Source: Treponema pectinovorum (GTDB lineage: Bacteria > Spirochaetota > Spirochaetia > Treponematales > Treponemataceae). From it: 64,000 nucleotides of DNA. Shown one piece after another: positions 34,487-42,639 of the stretch (positions within the stretch are counted from its first letter, which is position 1; each line of letters begins with the position of its first letter). Under the pieces are notes generated by a model that saw nothing but the letters and a program-made list of their open reading frames with translations, was not told where the DNA came from and searched no databases. The translations under genes were made by a program, and so were the position numbers. The stretch spans positions 372,001 through 436,000 of the forward strand of contig NZ_UFQO01000002.1 in assembly GCF_900497595.1 (NCBI RefSeq), read 5' to 3'.

Positions 34487-34517
34487 CCCACGGTTTATGC
34501 GCCGTGGGATTTTTTTT
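34487..34517 (+). terminator. Terminator between binding protein and permease of ABC transporter 2
   Basis: CCCACGG/CCGTGGG stem followed by eight T, 30 bases after the binding-protein stop. Partial read-through to the permease and ATPase is implied if they form one operon. Confidence 0.85.
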
Positions 34518-34656
34518 GCCATGATAAAATCACAAAAATGTAAGGCGAAATCACAATATAATCTACTTTTATATCAATCGTTTTTCTAAAAAGCACATTG
34601 AGGAATGAAAAATTCTTGTTTATAATCCTATTGGAATTTTTTTTTTGGAGTGGTGA

Positions 34657-35331
34657 ATGCTGTCTATTATTCAGGTATATTCATTTATGCTTTTACGTTC
34701 ACTCGGATACACCCTTATCTTGTGTTTGTGGGCGCTCGTTTTTGCTATGGTTATCGGGCTTATTTTTGCTCTTTGCAATGTTAGCAATAATCGTTTTCTT
34801 AATGCTTTGGGTACCGTCTATGTGGATGCTGTTAGAGGAGTTCCTTTAATAGTTTTAGCTTATTTTATTTATTTTGGAGTTCCACAGGCGTTTAGGTTTG
34901 CAGGTATAAATAATTTTAGACTTCCAGCTTTGCAGGCCGGAACAATCGCTTTGGCGATGAATTGCGGCGCTTACATGGCAGAAATTTTTAGGGCAGGAAT
35001 TGAATCAATTGATGTTGGCCAAATGGAAGCAGGGCGAAGTCTGGGGCTTTCTTACTCTAGCACGATGCGAAAAATCATATTACCGCAGGCATTTAAAGTG
35101 ATGATTCCTTCAATAATAAATCAATTTATAATAACCTTAAAAGATACATCAATTCTTTCTGTAATTGGATATCCCGAACTTACCAATATGGGTAAAACGA
35201 TAAGCGGCAACACTTTTAAATCTTTGGAAACTTGGGCAATTGTTGGCGTTATGTATATGATTGTCATAATAACCTTGAGCAAAGTTGCAAAAGCTTTAGA
35301 GAGGAGATTAAAAAGAAATGCCGAGCGATAA
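34657..35331 (+). CDS. Polar amino acid ABC transporter 2, permease
   Basis: A 224-residue permease of the HisM/GlnP family with about five membrane segments. It has [18 protein letters not shown] and the EAA loop [24 protein letters not shown] lies ahead of the ATG. It overlaps the ATPase gene by 14 bases. It belongs with the binding protein upstream, though a strong terminator separates them and the permease may also have its own promoter in the 140-base gap. Confidence 0.92.
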   Translation: MLSIIQVYSFMLLRSLGYTLILCLWALVFAMVIGLIFALCNVSNNRFLNALGTVYVDAVRGVPLIVLAYFIYFGVPQAFRFAGINNFRLPALQAGTIALAMNCGAYMAEIFRAGIESIDVGQMEAGRSLGLSYSSTMRKIILPQAFKVMIPSIINQFIITLKDTSILSVIGYPELTNMGKTISGNTFKSLETWAIVGVMYMIVIITLSKVAKALERRLKRNAER

Positions 35332-36058
35332 GATTAAAATTCATGTTGAAAATTTGCGTAAAACTTTTGGGAACCTAGAAGTTTTAAAAGATATTTCTTT
35401 GGATATAACCGAAGGCGAGGTTGTATGCATAATAGGTCCCAGTGGTTCAGGAAAATCAACTTTTTTGCGTTGCTTAAATCATTTGGAAGTACCAACTTCT
35501 GGAAAGATAATTGTAGATGGCAAAGACATAACAGATAAAAAGATAAACCTAAATAAAGTTCGAGAAAATATTGGAATGGTTTTTCAGCATTTCAATCTTT
35601 TTGCAAACAAGACTGTAATCCAGAATCTTATGCTTGCTCCTGTTGAATTAAAAAAAATGACAAAGCAAGAAGCCAAAATCAATGGAATGAAACTTTTACA
35701 GAGAGTTGGACTTGAGACAAAAGCAGATGCACATCCTCAACAACTTTCTGGCGGACAAAAACAAAGAGTTGCAATCGCACGTTCTCTTGCTATGAATCCT
35801 TCTGTTTTGCTTTTTGATGAACCGACCAGTGCTCTTGATCCAGAGATGGTTGGGGAAGTTCTTGCTGTAATGAAAGAATTGGCAAATGGAGGAATGACAA
35901 TGATTGTCGTAACTCATGAAATGGGGTTCGCCCGCGAGGTTGCCGACAGGGTTTTATTTATGGACGGTGGTTACATAGTAGAGCAGGGAACGGCAGAGCA
36001 GGTTTTAAAAAATCCAAAAGAAGAACGTACAAAGAGTTTTTTGGAAAAAGTTTTATAA
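35318..36058 (+). CDS. Polar amino acid ABC transporter 2, ATPase
   Basis: A 246-residue GlnQ-type ATPase with Walker [11 protein letters not shown]-loop MVFQHFNLF, signature [15 protein letters not shown], Walker [15 protein letters not shown] and switch VVTHEMGF. The ATG lies inside the permease gene after GAGGAG. It is closely similar to the ATPases at 18681 and 39812, in line with paralogous transporters. Confidence 0.95.
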   Translation: MPSDKIKIHVENLRKTFGNLEVLKDISLDITEGEVVCIIGPSGSGKSTFLRCLNHLEVPTSGKIIVDGKDITDKKINLNKVRENIGMVFQHFNLFANKTVIQNLMLAPVELKKMTKQEAKINGMKLLQRVGLETKADAHPQQLSGGQKQRVAIARSLAMNPSVLLFDEPTSALDPEMVGEVLAVMKELANGGMTMIVVTHEMGFAREVADRVLFMDGGYIVEQGTAEQVLKNPKEERTKSFLEKVL

Positions 36059-36161
36059 AAGTCACTCGTGTCGCTTTTTATAAAAGTATGAAGAAGAACA
36101 CAAAATTGCTTTGCTCTTTTCCATAAAAAGTTGTGTTGCAATTTTTGTACAGGAGAATCTT

Positions 36162-36746
36162 ATGAACAAGATAATAACTATAAGTCGCGAATTTGGCGCT
36201 GGCGGTGGCGAAATCGGCAAAAGAGTTGCTCAAATTCTCGGGTTTGAATACTACGATAAAGGGATAATCCTAAAAGCTGCGAGCGAAATAAATATGGATA
36301 TAGCAAAGGTTCTTAAAAATGATGAAAAAGCACCTTTTCTTTCCACTTTTACGCAAACTCTTTTTGATTTTTACAGTACTCCAGTAAACGAACAGATTTT
36401 CGAAGCGCAAAAGTCTGTTATCCGAAAGATTGCAGAACATGGAAAATGCGTAATAGTCGGACGCAATGCTAACAGAATTTTAAGCCAATTTGACTCTGCT
36501 CTTCATATTTTTGTTCATGCAGATGTATATTGGAGGGTAAATCGCCTTAAAGCAGAAAAAATGCAAGATGTTGCAGAATCAAAAATAATGCAGGAATTAG
36601 AAAAGGTAGATAAAATGCGTCACAAATATTGTTCCTATTATACAAATACAGAATTTGGCGACAGTCGTTATTATGATGTTTGTCTTAATACATCTAAAAT
36701 TTCAATTGATGACTGTGTAAAACTTATAGTCAATCTAAGTAAATAA
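36162..36746 (+). CDS. Cytidylate kinase-like (Cytidylate_kin2) P-loop kinase
   Basis: A 194-residue protein of the AAA/cytidylate-kinase-like family. It starts IITISREFGAGGGEIGKRVA, where the P-loop reads GAGGGEIGKR rather than the GxxGxGKS of true cytidylate kinases, and has FEYYDKGIILKAA and VIVGRNANRIL. Substrate is unknown; family members are often annotated as cytidylate kinase without proof. I start at the ATG at 36162 after AGGAG rather than at 36111. It is followed after 20 bases by the S66 peptidase gene. Confidence 0.85.
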   Translation: MNKIITISREFGAGGGEIGKRVAQILGFEYYDKGIILKAASEINMDIAKVLKNDEKAPFLSTFTQTLFDFYSTPVNEQIFEAQKSVIRKIAEHGKCVIVGRNANRILSQFDSALHIFVHADVYWRVNRLKAEKMQDVAESKIMQELEKVDKMRHKYCSYYTNTEFGDSRYYDVCLNTSKISIDDCVKLIVNLSK

Positions 36747-36766
36747 AATTTTGAAAAAAGAATAAG

Positions 36767-37825
36767 ATGAAAATTCCAAAATTCATAAAGCCAGGCGATA
36801 CAATCGCAATAACTGCTCCAAGTTTTGGTGCAACAATCGAACCCTATATAACACGTTTTAACGAGGCTATAAAAATTTTCAAAGAGCGTGGTTATGAAGT
36901 TATTGTCGGGAAAACCTGCTACCTTTCTGATGGTGTTGGAATTTCTACAAATCCAAAAACAGCCGCACAGGAATTAACAGATTTCTATCTTGACCCAAAA
37001 ATAAAAGCGATAATCAGTTGCGGTGGCGGCGAATTGATGTGCGAAACTGTGAGCCTCATAGATTTTTACGCATTAAAACAAGCCGAGCCCAAATGGTTCG
37101 TAGGCTATAGCGACAATACAAATTTTATTTTTCCTTTGGTAACCCTTTGCGAAACTTGTGCAATATACGCACAAAATGCAACAGGATTTGGAAAACCTTG
37201 GGAAAAAAGCGAGCAAGACACTTTTGAAATTTTAGAAGGCAAAAAAAATACGGTTTTTGGTTTTGAGAAATTTCAAAATCCCAATGCCCAAATACAAGAC
37301 CCACTTTCGCCATACATTTTAACAGAGCAAAAAACGCTCAAAACTTTTGTTCCAAGCGATGCCGAGTCAAAAATTTTACAAGCACTCCAAAACGATAGAG
37401 ATTTGCTCATGAGCGGAACAATTTTGGGCGGCTGCCTCGACTGCATCGTTGGCTTGAGCGGAACTCGATTTGACGGTGTAAAAAACTTCGTTACAAAGCA
37501 TAAAAAAATAATATGGGCGCTTGAAAGTTGCGATTTAAATCCAATGGATATAAGAAGAGCGTTGTGGCATTTAAAAGAAAGCGGTTGGTTTAAAAATGCG
37601 GCGGGATTTATCTTTGGGCGTCCGTATGCGGCTTTTGACGCGGAAATCTTTGGCTTAAATCAATATAACGCGGTAACTGGCGCACTTTGCGATTTAAAAG
37701 TTCCTTTGGTTTTAGATGCGGACTTTGGACATATAGATCCGGTTTTTCCGCTGGTGATTGGTGCGGACTCTAAAATTTTTGTGCGGGGAAACGATATTAA
37801 AATAGAAATGGGGCTTACCCGCTAA
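36767..37825 (+). CDS. S66 family peptidase (LD-carboxypeptidase / MccF-like)
   Basis: A 352-residue serine peptidase. The family Ser-Glu-His triad is visible: Ser115 in VGYSDNTNF, Glu in IIWALESCD and His in DADFGHIDP. S66 enzymes either trim the terminal D-Ala from cytoplasmic muropeptide tetrapeptides (LdcA) or cleave microcin-C-like nucleotide-peptide conjugates for self-immunity (MccF). The length and GISTNPKTAAQELTDFYLDP segment fit the broad family but do not choose between these. The stop codon lies in the loop of a small hairpin (ACCCGCT/AGCGGGT), and a family A repeat follows at once. Confidence 0.88.
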   Translation: MKIPKFIKPGDTIAITAPSFGATIEPYITRFNEAIKIFKERGYEVIVGKTCYLSDGVGISTNPKTAAQELTDFYLDPKIKAIISCGGGELMCETVSLIDFYALKQAEPKWFVGYSDNTNFIFPLVTLCETCAIYAQNATGFGKPWEKSEQDTFEILEGKKNTVFGFEKFQNPNAQIQDPLSPYILTEQKTLKTFVPSDAESKILQALQNDRDLLMSGTILGGCLDCIVGLSGTRFDGVKNFVTKHKKIIWALESCDLNPMDIRRALWHLKESGWFKNAAGFIFGRPYAAFDAEIFGLNQYNAVTGALCDLKVPLVLDADFGHIDPVFPLVIGADSKIFVRGNDIKIEMGLTR

Positions 37826-37838
37826 AGCGGGTCGGGCT

Positions 37839-37907
37839 TTTCGCGGTTGCGCTAACGCTCCATTGGCGCAAAGCGCCAACGGCTTTGCCGCCGCTACAAT
37901 CCCTAAG
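37839..37907 (+). repeat. Dispersed palindromic repeat, family A copy 3
   Basis: TTCGCGGTTGCGCTAACGC, then the palindrome TTGGCGCAAAGCGCCAA, then a flank ending CTAAG. Compared with copies 1 and 2 the centre has gained two paired bases (GC on each arm) and the right flank is more divergent. It follows the S66 peptidase stop by 13 bases, in a 329-base gap. Confidence 0.75.
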
Positions 37908-37968
37908 CCAATGCAAATTTGCTTTCGAGAATAAAATTTAGGTTATAAAAATAAAACCTAGCCCTGAT

Positions 37969-38022
37969 CGTTGCGAGCTCCTGCGAGCAAGAGCAGGTCG
38001 AGAACAGCCTTGCGCTCCATAA
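37969..38022 (-). repeat. Possible degenerate family A element
   Basis: TAGCCCTGATCG...GAACAGCC recalls the ends of family A copy 1 (TAGCCCAGATGG...GAACAGCT), with a different internal stem (CTCCTGC/GCAGG). The match is partial. Confidence 0.35.
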
Positions 38023-38054
38023 TAAAATAAAAAATGTATAAATATGCAATTTTA

Positions 38055-38083
38055 TTGACCATTTTATGCATATAAATTAAAAT
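38055..38083 (+). promoter_or_regulatory. Sigma-70 promoter of ABC transporter 3
   Basis: TTGACC (38055-38060), exactly 17 bases, then TAAAAT (38078-38083). The leader is about 65 bases and includes GGGGGG and a T-rich stretch before the AGGAGG site. Confidence 0.65.
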
Positions 38084-38154
38084 TGACTCTCACGGGGGGA
38101 TGCTGGTATTTTTTTTCGGCTCCCTTTTTCGTTTTTCCATAGGAGGATTGGATT

Positions 38155-38949
38155 ATGAAAAAAGTTTTAGTTTTTGCAGGAGCGGCTTTGATTGCACTTT
38201 GCACTATTGGCTGTTCTAAAAAGGCAGAAAAAGGCGAATTTACGATTGAAAAGGGTTTATTTAAGGTTGGTATGGAAATTGGTTACCCGCCTCTTGAATA
38301 TTACGATGTAGACGGAAAAACTCCGATGGGCTTTGATGTTGAACTTTCAAAACTTTTAGCTAAGAAAATGGGCTTAGAAGCGGAAGTTATAGACACTGCT
38401 TGGGATGGAATTTTTGCGGGGCTAGAGACCAATAAATACGATGCTGTAATCGCAGGGGCAACTATAACAGACGAGCGCAAGAATTCTATGGATTTTTCTG
38501 TGCCCTATGTTGGAAACGGTCAAGCATTGATTTTAAAGAAAGATTCTAAATTGGCGGTTTCAAAACCAGAAGATTTAACTGGCTTAAAAGTTGCTTATCA
38601 GGCAGAAACAACTTCTGACTTTTTTATGGAAAAACTCGCAGCAAAAGGCTTAAAATTTGAACCTTGCGAATTTGATAAAGTTTTAAATGCATACGATGAG
38701 TTGGCTTTTGGCAGATGCGATGTTGTTATTTCTGACGCCCTTGTAAGTGCTGCATATCTTGGTCCAGATTCAAAATTTAAATGTGTTTGGGTTGGGGAAG
38801 CTGACGACTTTTTTGGAGTTGCAGTAAAAAAAGGAAATAAAGTTCTTGTTGATAAAGTAAATCAGGCTTTAAAAGAACTTGCAGCTGACGGTACTCTTTC
38901 TGAACTTTCTAAGAAAATTTTTGGAGCGGATCTTATCGCAGTAAAATAA
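38155..38949 (+). CDS. Polar amino acid ABC transporter 3, substrate-binding lipoprotein
   Basis: A 264-residue family 3 binding protein with a lipoprotein signal (lipobox TIGC, about residues 17-20). The ligand site begins EIGYPPLEYYDVDGKTPMGF, continues ITDERKNSMDFSVPY, and keeps the lobe-crossing segments. AGGAGG precedes the ATG. The first gene of an operon with the permease and ATPase that follow, separated from them by 161 bases. Confidence 0.94.
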   Translation: MKKVLVFAGAALIALCTIGCSKKAEKGEFTIEKGLFKVGMEIGYPPLEYYDVDGKTPMGFDVELSKLLAKKMGLEAEVIDTAWDGIFAGLETNKYDAVIAGATITDERKNSMDFSVPYVGNGQALILKKDSKLAVSKPEDLTGLKVAYQAETTSDFFMEKLAAKGLKFEPCEFDKVLNAYDELAFGRCDVVISDALVSAAYLGPDSKFKCVWVGEADDFFGVAVKKGNKVLVDKVNQALKELAADGTLSELSKKIFGADLIAVK

Positions 38950-39110
38950 ATCAATTTCGATTATAAAGATTTGCGTTTTTGGTTTTTGGTAACTTTTTTA
39001 ACTTATATTTCTAATCTGCCATATTTTGTGGTGGATTAGAATAGAAAAGGCACTTTTAAAATCATTTTTGTGTTTTTAAAATTGTTTTAGATATAATTGG
39101 AGATTTTTTG

Positions 39111-39773
39111 ATGGACGCTGCCTTTACTAAAATTATAGGTTGGATTCCTGCACTTTTGAACGGTGCTAAAATTACTATTTTGCTAACTTTGGCAGCGGTT
39201 TCTGCTGGAACAGTTTGTGGCTTGCTCTTGGCTTTGGGAAAAATTTCCAAAAAGAAAATTTTGAATAAGTTTTGCAGTGCTTACATTTTTTTCTTTCGTG
39301 GAACTCCGCTTTTAATGCAACTTTATTTTTTATATTTTGGACTTCCAAAACTTTTTCCAGCCCTTACCTTAAGGAATAAATTCCTTGCGGCTTTTATCGC
39401 TTTTGCTTTAAACAGTGCAGCCTACATGGCAGAATACATTCGCGCTGCAATCCAGTCAATTGACAAAGGTCAATACGAAGCGAGCAAAGTTTTGGGATTT
39501 AATTATTTTCAGACAATGGCACTTGTCATAGTCCCTCAATCAATAAGGCGGCTTATTCCTTCTATTGGGAACGAATTTATAATGGTTTTAAAAGACGCAT
39601 CTTTGGTTTCTTTGATTGCTTTGGAAGATATAACAAAGATAACGCGAAGTATCGCTTCAAGTTCTGGAAACGAGCTTGTTTATCTTCCTGCTATGATTTT
39701 GTATCTCATAATAACCGCAGTTTTCTCTGTAGTCTTCAACAAAACTGAGAAAAAATTCAGCACTTACGAATAA
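39111..39773 (+). CDS. Polar amino acid ABC transporter 3, permease
   Basis: A 220-residue HisM/GlnP-type permease with about five membrane helices. It has RGTPLLMQLYFLYFGLPK and the EAA loop EASKVLGFNYFQTMALVIVP. The ATG at 39111 is preceded by GGAG; the overlapping TTG three bases upstream is less likely. It is followed by the ATPase gene after 38 bases. Confidence 0.92.
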   Translation: MDAAFTKIIGWIPALLNGAKITILLTLAAVSAGTVCGLLLALGKISKKKILNKFCSAYIFFFRGTPLLMQLYFLYFGLPKLFPALTLRNKFLAAFIAFALNSAAYMAEYIRAAIQSIDKGQYEASKVLGFNYFQTMALVIVPQSIRRLIPSIGNEFIMVLKDASLVSLIALEDITKITRSIASSSGNELVYLPAMILYLIITAVFSVVFNKTEKKFSTYE

Positions 39774-39811
39774 TAAGAATTGAATAAACTTTTTGATAAA
39801 AGGACATAAAA

Positions 39812-40570
39812 ATGAGCATGATAAAAACTGAAAATATATGCACAAATTTTGGAAGTTTAGAAGTTCTAAAAAACGTAAGTCTTGAAATTGCTCCAAAAGA
39901 AGTTGTTTGCATCATAGGCCCATCTGGTGCCGGAAAATCTACATATCTTCGCACTCTAAATCATCTTGAACACATTGATAACGGCAAACTTTTTGTTGGC
40001 GACCAGCTTTTAGATGAATTTGAAAACGGCGTTTGTAAGTTCAAAATGCACAAAAAAGAACGAAGTAAGGTTTTGCTCGAAATGGGAATGGTTTTTCAGA
40101 GGTTTAATCTTTTTCCGCATAAGACCGTTTTGGAAAATGTGATGCTTGCGCCTATTCACGTTGCAAAAACCGATAAAGAGGCAGCAAGACAAAAAGCCTT
40201 AAAACTTCTTGCAATGGTTGGGCTTGAGTCTAAAGCGGAGGAATACCCTAGTAGACTTTCTGGTGGTCAACAACAGAGAGTTGCCATTGCCAGAGCTCTT
40301 GCTATGGAACCTAAAATGATGCTTTTTGATGAACCAACTAGTGCGTTGGATCCCGAACTTGTAGGCGAAGTCCTTTCTGTAATGAAAAAACTTGCAGAAG
40401 ATGGAATGACTATGATTGTTGTAACGCATGAAATGGGGTTTGCTCGTGAAGTTGCAGACAGGGTTGTTTTTATGGAAGACGGAAAAGTTGCGGAGGTTGG
40501 AACTCCAGAAGAAATTTTTAACAATCCAAAATCTGAACGCCTTCGACAGTTTTTAAAATCTGTGCTATAA
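39812..40570 (+). CDS. Polar amino acid ABC transporter 3, ATPase
   Basis: A 252-residue GlnQ-type ATPase with Walker [19 protein letters not shown], signature [15 protein letters not shown], Walker [15 protein letters not shown] and switch VVTHEMGF. A roughly 10-residue insertion ([17 protein letters not shown]) lies between Walker A and the Q-loop and is absent from the other two ATPases here. AAGGA precedes the ATG. Confidence 0.95.
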   Translation: MSMIKTENICTNFGSLEVLKNVSLEIAPKEVVCIIGPSGAGKSTYLRTLNHLEHIDNGKLFVGDQLLDEFENGVCKFKMHKKERSKVLLEMGMVFQRFNLFPHKTVLENVMLAPIHVAKTDKEAARQKALKLLAMVGLESKAEEYPSRLSGGQQQRVAIARALAMEPKMMLFDEPTSALDPELVGEVLSVMKKLAEDGMTMIVVTHEMGFAREVADRVVFMEDGKVAEVGTPEEIFNNPKSERLRQFLKSVL

Positions 40571-40604
40571 GCCTTGTGTTTTGCAGGCAAAATATTTGCT
40601 TTTT

Positions 40605-40919
40605 CTAAAACTTAGGGAAAGGTTTGCCTTCTTCAAAATCAAAAATTGTCTTTTCTACAATGAATCTGCTGTATTCGCGCTTCCATATAAGGTGAGCGTC
40701 GCTTTGGTCAAATTCTTCTAAAGAATTTTTATCCATATCGATTTCTATCATAATATCTGCACGGTTGTCGCGGTTTATACATCGCTTAAAAATCTTTACA
40801 TAGTGAACGCCGTCTATATCAGTAGTTCCGTTAAATATGTCTTGAATCTGTTCTATAAATGAATTTTCGAGTTTTTTAGATATTTCTGGAATGAATTTTA
40901 CAAGAATGCAGTGCTTCAT
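40605..40919 (-). CDS. Small alpha/beta-barrel (Dabb-like) protein
   Basis: A 104-residue single-domain protein that looks like the stress-responsive Dabb (dimeric A/B barrel) family: it starts MKHCILVKFIP, has the central strand RADIMIEIDMDKNSLEEF, a DAHLIWKREY helix, and ends with a short beta-strand (FDFEEG). Members form dimers and their roles vary. AGAGGA precedes the ATG. It is convergent with ABC transporter 3 and lies downstream of the FAD oxidoreductase on the same strand, 77 bases away from that gene's stop. Confidence 0.65.
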   Translation of the reverse strand: MKHCILVKFIPEISKKLENSFIEQIQDIFNGTTDIDGVHYVKIFKRCINRDNRADIMIEIDMDKNSLEEFDQSDAHLIWKREYSRFIVEKTIFDFEEGKPFPKF

Positions 40920-40996
40920 CTTTTCCTCTCTTCAAAAATAAAATTTTGTCGCAGATTTTTATGGATTAAGTATTGCAGAAAAAAGATGAATGTCAA

Positions 40997-42604
40997 TTAT
41001 TTTTTTAGAGAATTGATTACAGCACTTGCAACTTTTTCGCCGTCCATCGCAGAACTTCCTATTCCACCTGAATATCCGCTGCCTTCTCCGCACGGATACA
41101 GGGATTTTATTTTTGTGCATTCTAAAGTTTGCTTGTCTCGTAAAATTCTTACAGGAGTGCTTGTTCTGGTTTCGCTTGCAATTAAAAGCGCTTCGTCGCA
41201 GATAAAGCCCTTCATACTTTGATTAAATTCCCTAAACGCTTCTTGCAATCGATTTTTTATGTCCTTTGGTAGCCATTTATCCAAACGGCTAGATACAACT
41301 CCTGGTCTATAACTTGTTTCTGGCAAAGTTTTAGAATCTGTCTCGTTTAAAAAATCCGTTAAGCGCTGTGCGGGTGCAAATTGTCCGTTTCCGTTTTTAA
41401 AGGTCAAATTTTCAAGCCAAGTTCTCCAGTACAAACCGGCAAGTGCAGGGCAGCCGTTGGCTGTTGCTTCGTCAACAAAACTTTGCGGTATGTCTTCTGG
41501 TCTGCGTTCTGTAACTATTGCAGCATTTGACCACTTGCTATTTCTGCCAGAAGAACTCATTCCGTTTACCACAATCTGATCTTTTTTTGTTGCGCAGGGA
41601 ACGACATATCCTCCTGGGCACATACAAAAACTGTAAACTCCGCGGCCTTCAATTTGTGCGGTAAGCCTGTATTCTGCGGCCTGTGGCATTTGTTGTCCAT
41701 GAAATTGAATGTCGTCTATTATGTTACGCGGATGCTCAACTCTTACTCCTACGGCAAAAGTTTTTGCTTCTAAAGCCGAAGGTTCTATTTTTGCAAGCAT
41801 TTTATATATGTCTTCAGCAGAGTGTCCGGTTGCAAGGATTATTGCATCTGCAAAAATCTCTCCTTCTTTGCCCGTTTCCAAATTTTTTGTTTTTACACCT
41901 ACCGCTTTTAAAGAATATTTTTTTTCTGTAATTAGATCTGTGCACAGAGTATTAAAATGGATTTCGCCACCTAGTTCTACAATCTTTTTTTCCATTGCGT
42001 CGATGATTTCTGGCAATTTATCCGTTCCGATGTGAGGATGAGCATCTGTTAAAATATTTGGGGGTGCGCCAAATTCAACAAAGATTTTGTAGATTTTATA
42101 GATGTCGCCACGTTTGTTTGAGCGCGTATACAATTTTCCATCGGAAAAAGTTCCTGCTCCACCTGACCCAAAACAAAAATTTGAATCTTCGTCTAAAAAA
42201 CCTTCTGTTTCAAGTTCTTTGATATTTTTTGCTCGAAGTTTTGTAGGATTTCCGCGCTCAATGATTATAGGTTTAATTCCTTCTTCAAAAAGACGAAAAG
42301 CCGCGTAAAGTCCCGCAGGCCCAGATCCTACGATTATAACTTTGTGTTTGCTTTCTGCGTGTTTCCAATTTAAAGATGGAGAGAAATCGTCTTCGGGTTC
42401 TTCTCCAATGTAAACTTTGTATCGCATTAAAAGTTTTATTTGCGAGCGGCGAGCATCAATCGATTTTTTTATGAATACAGGCGTAATTTTTTGCCCAGAG
42501 GTTTCAACTTTTTGCTGAACCAGCGCTTTTTTTATTTCCGCATTTATTTTTGCGTCATCATTTTCTTCATCTGGAGTGAGGGTGATTGAAATTTCACAAG
42601 TCAT
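40997..42604 (-). CDS. FAD-dependent dehydrogenase (COG2509 type)
   Basis: A 535-residue flavoprotein. An N-terminal domain of about 90 residues precedes the FAD-binding Rossmann motif VGSGPAGLYAAFRLFEEG, the GGAGTFSDGKLYTR segment and DAIILATGHSAEDIY. The C-terminal CGEGSGYSGGIGSSAMDG closes the FAD site. Family members are widespread and uncharacterised, commonly annotated as NAD(FAD)-utilising dehydrogenases. The start has no ribosome binding site; its promoter overlaps the end of the upstream chemoreceptor gene and predicts a leaderless mRNA. Confidence 0.9.
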   Translation of the reverse strand: MTCEISITLTPDEENDDAKINAEIKKALVQQKVETSGQKITPVFIKKSIDARRSQIKLLMRYKVYIGEEPEDDFSPSLNWKHAESKHKVIIVGSGPAGLYAAFRLFEEGIKPIIIERGNPTKLRAKNIKELETEGFLDEDSNFCFGSGGAGTFSDGKLYTRSNKRGDIYKIYKIFVEFGAPPNILTDAHPHIGTDKLPEIIDAMEKKIVELGGEIHFNTLCTDLITEKKYSLKAVGVKTKNLETGKEGEIFADAIILATGHSAEDIYKMLAKIEPSALEAKTFAVGVRVEHPRNIIDDIQFHGQQMPQAAEYRLTAQIEGRGVYSFCMCPGGYVVPCATKKDQIVVNGMSSSGRNSKWSNAAIVTERRPEDIPQSFVDEATANGCPALAGLYWRTWLENLTFKNGNGQFAPAQRLTDFLNETDSKTLPETSYRPGVVSSRLDKWLPKDIKNRLQEAFREFNQSMKGFICDEALLIASETRTSTPVRILRDKQTLECTKIKSLYPCGEGSGYSGGIGSSAMDGEKVASAVINSLKK

Positions 42605-42611
42605 GCAGCCA

Positions 42612-42639
42612 ATTATAGTTTAAACGTTAAATAAATCAA
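42612..42639 (-). promoter_or_regulatory. Promoter of the FAD dehydrogenase, overlapping the chemoreceptor stop
   Basis: On the minus strand TTGATT (42639-42634), a 16-base spacer and TATAAT (42617-42612). The -35 lies in the last codons of the chemoreceptor gene. Transcription is expected at or next to the A of the ATG at 42604. Confidence 0.65.

Noticed and set aside
36059-36161. Hairpin ACAAAATTGC/GCAATTTTTGT before the kinase gene as a terminator
   Set aside because: The loop is about 29 bases and no T-run follows; it is weak compared with the other terminators here.
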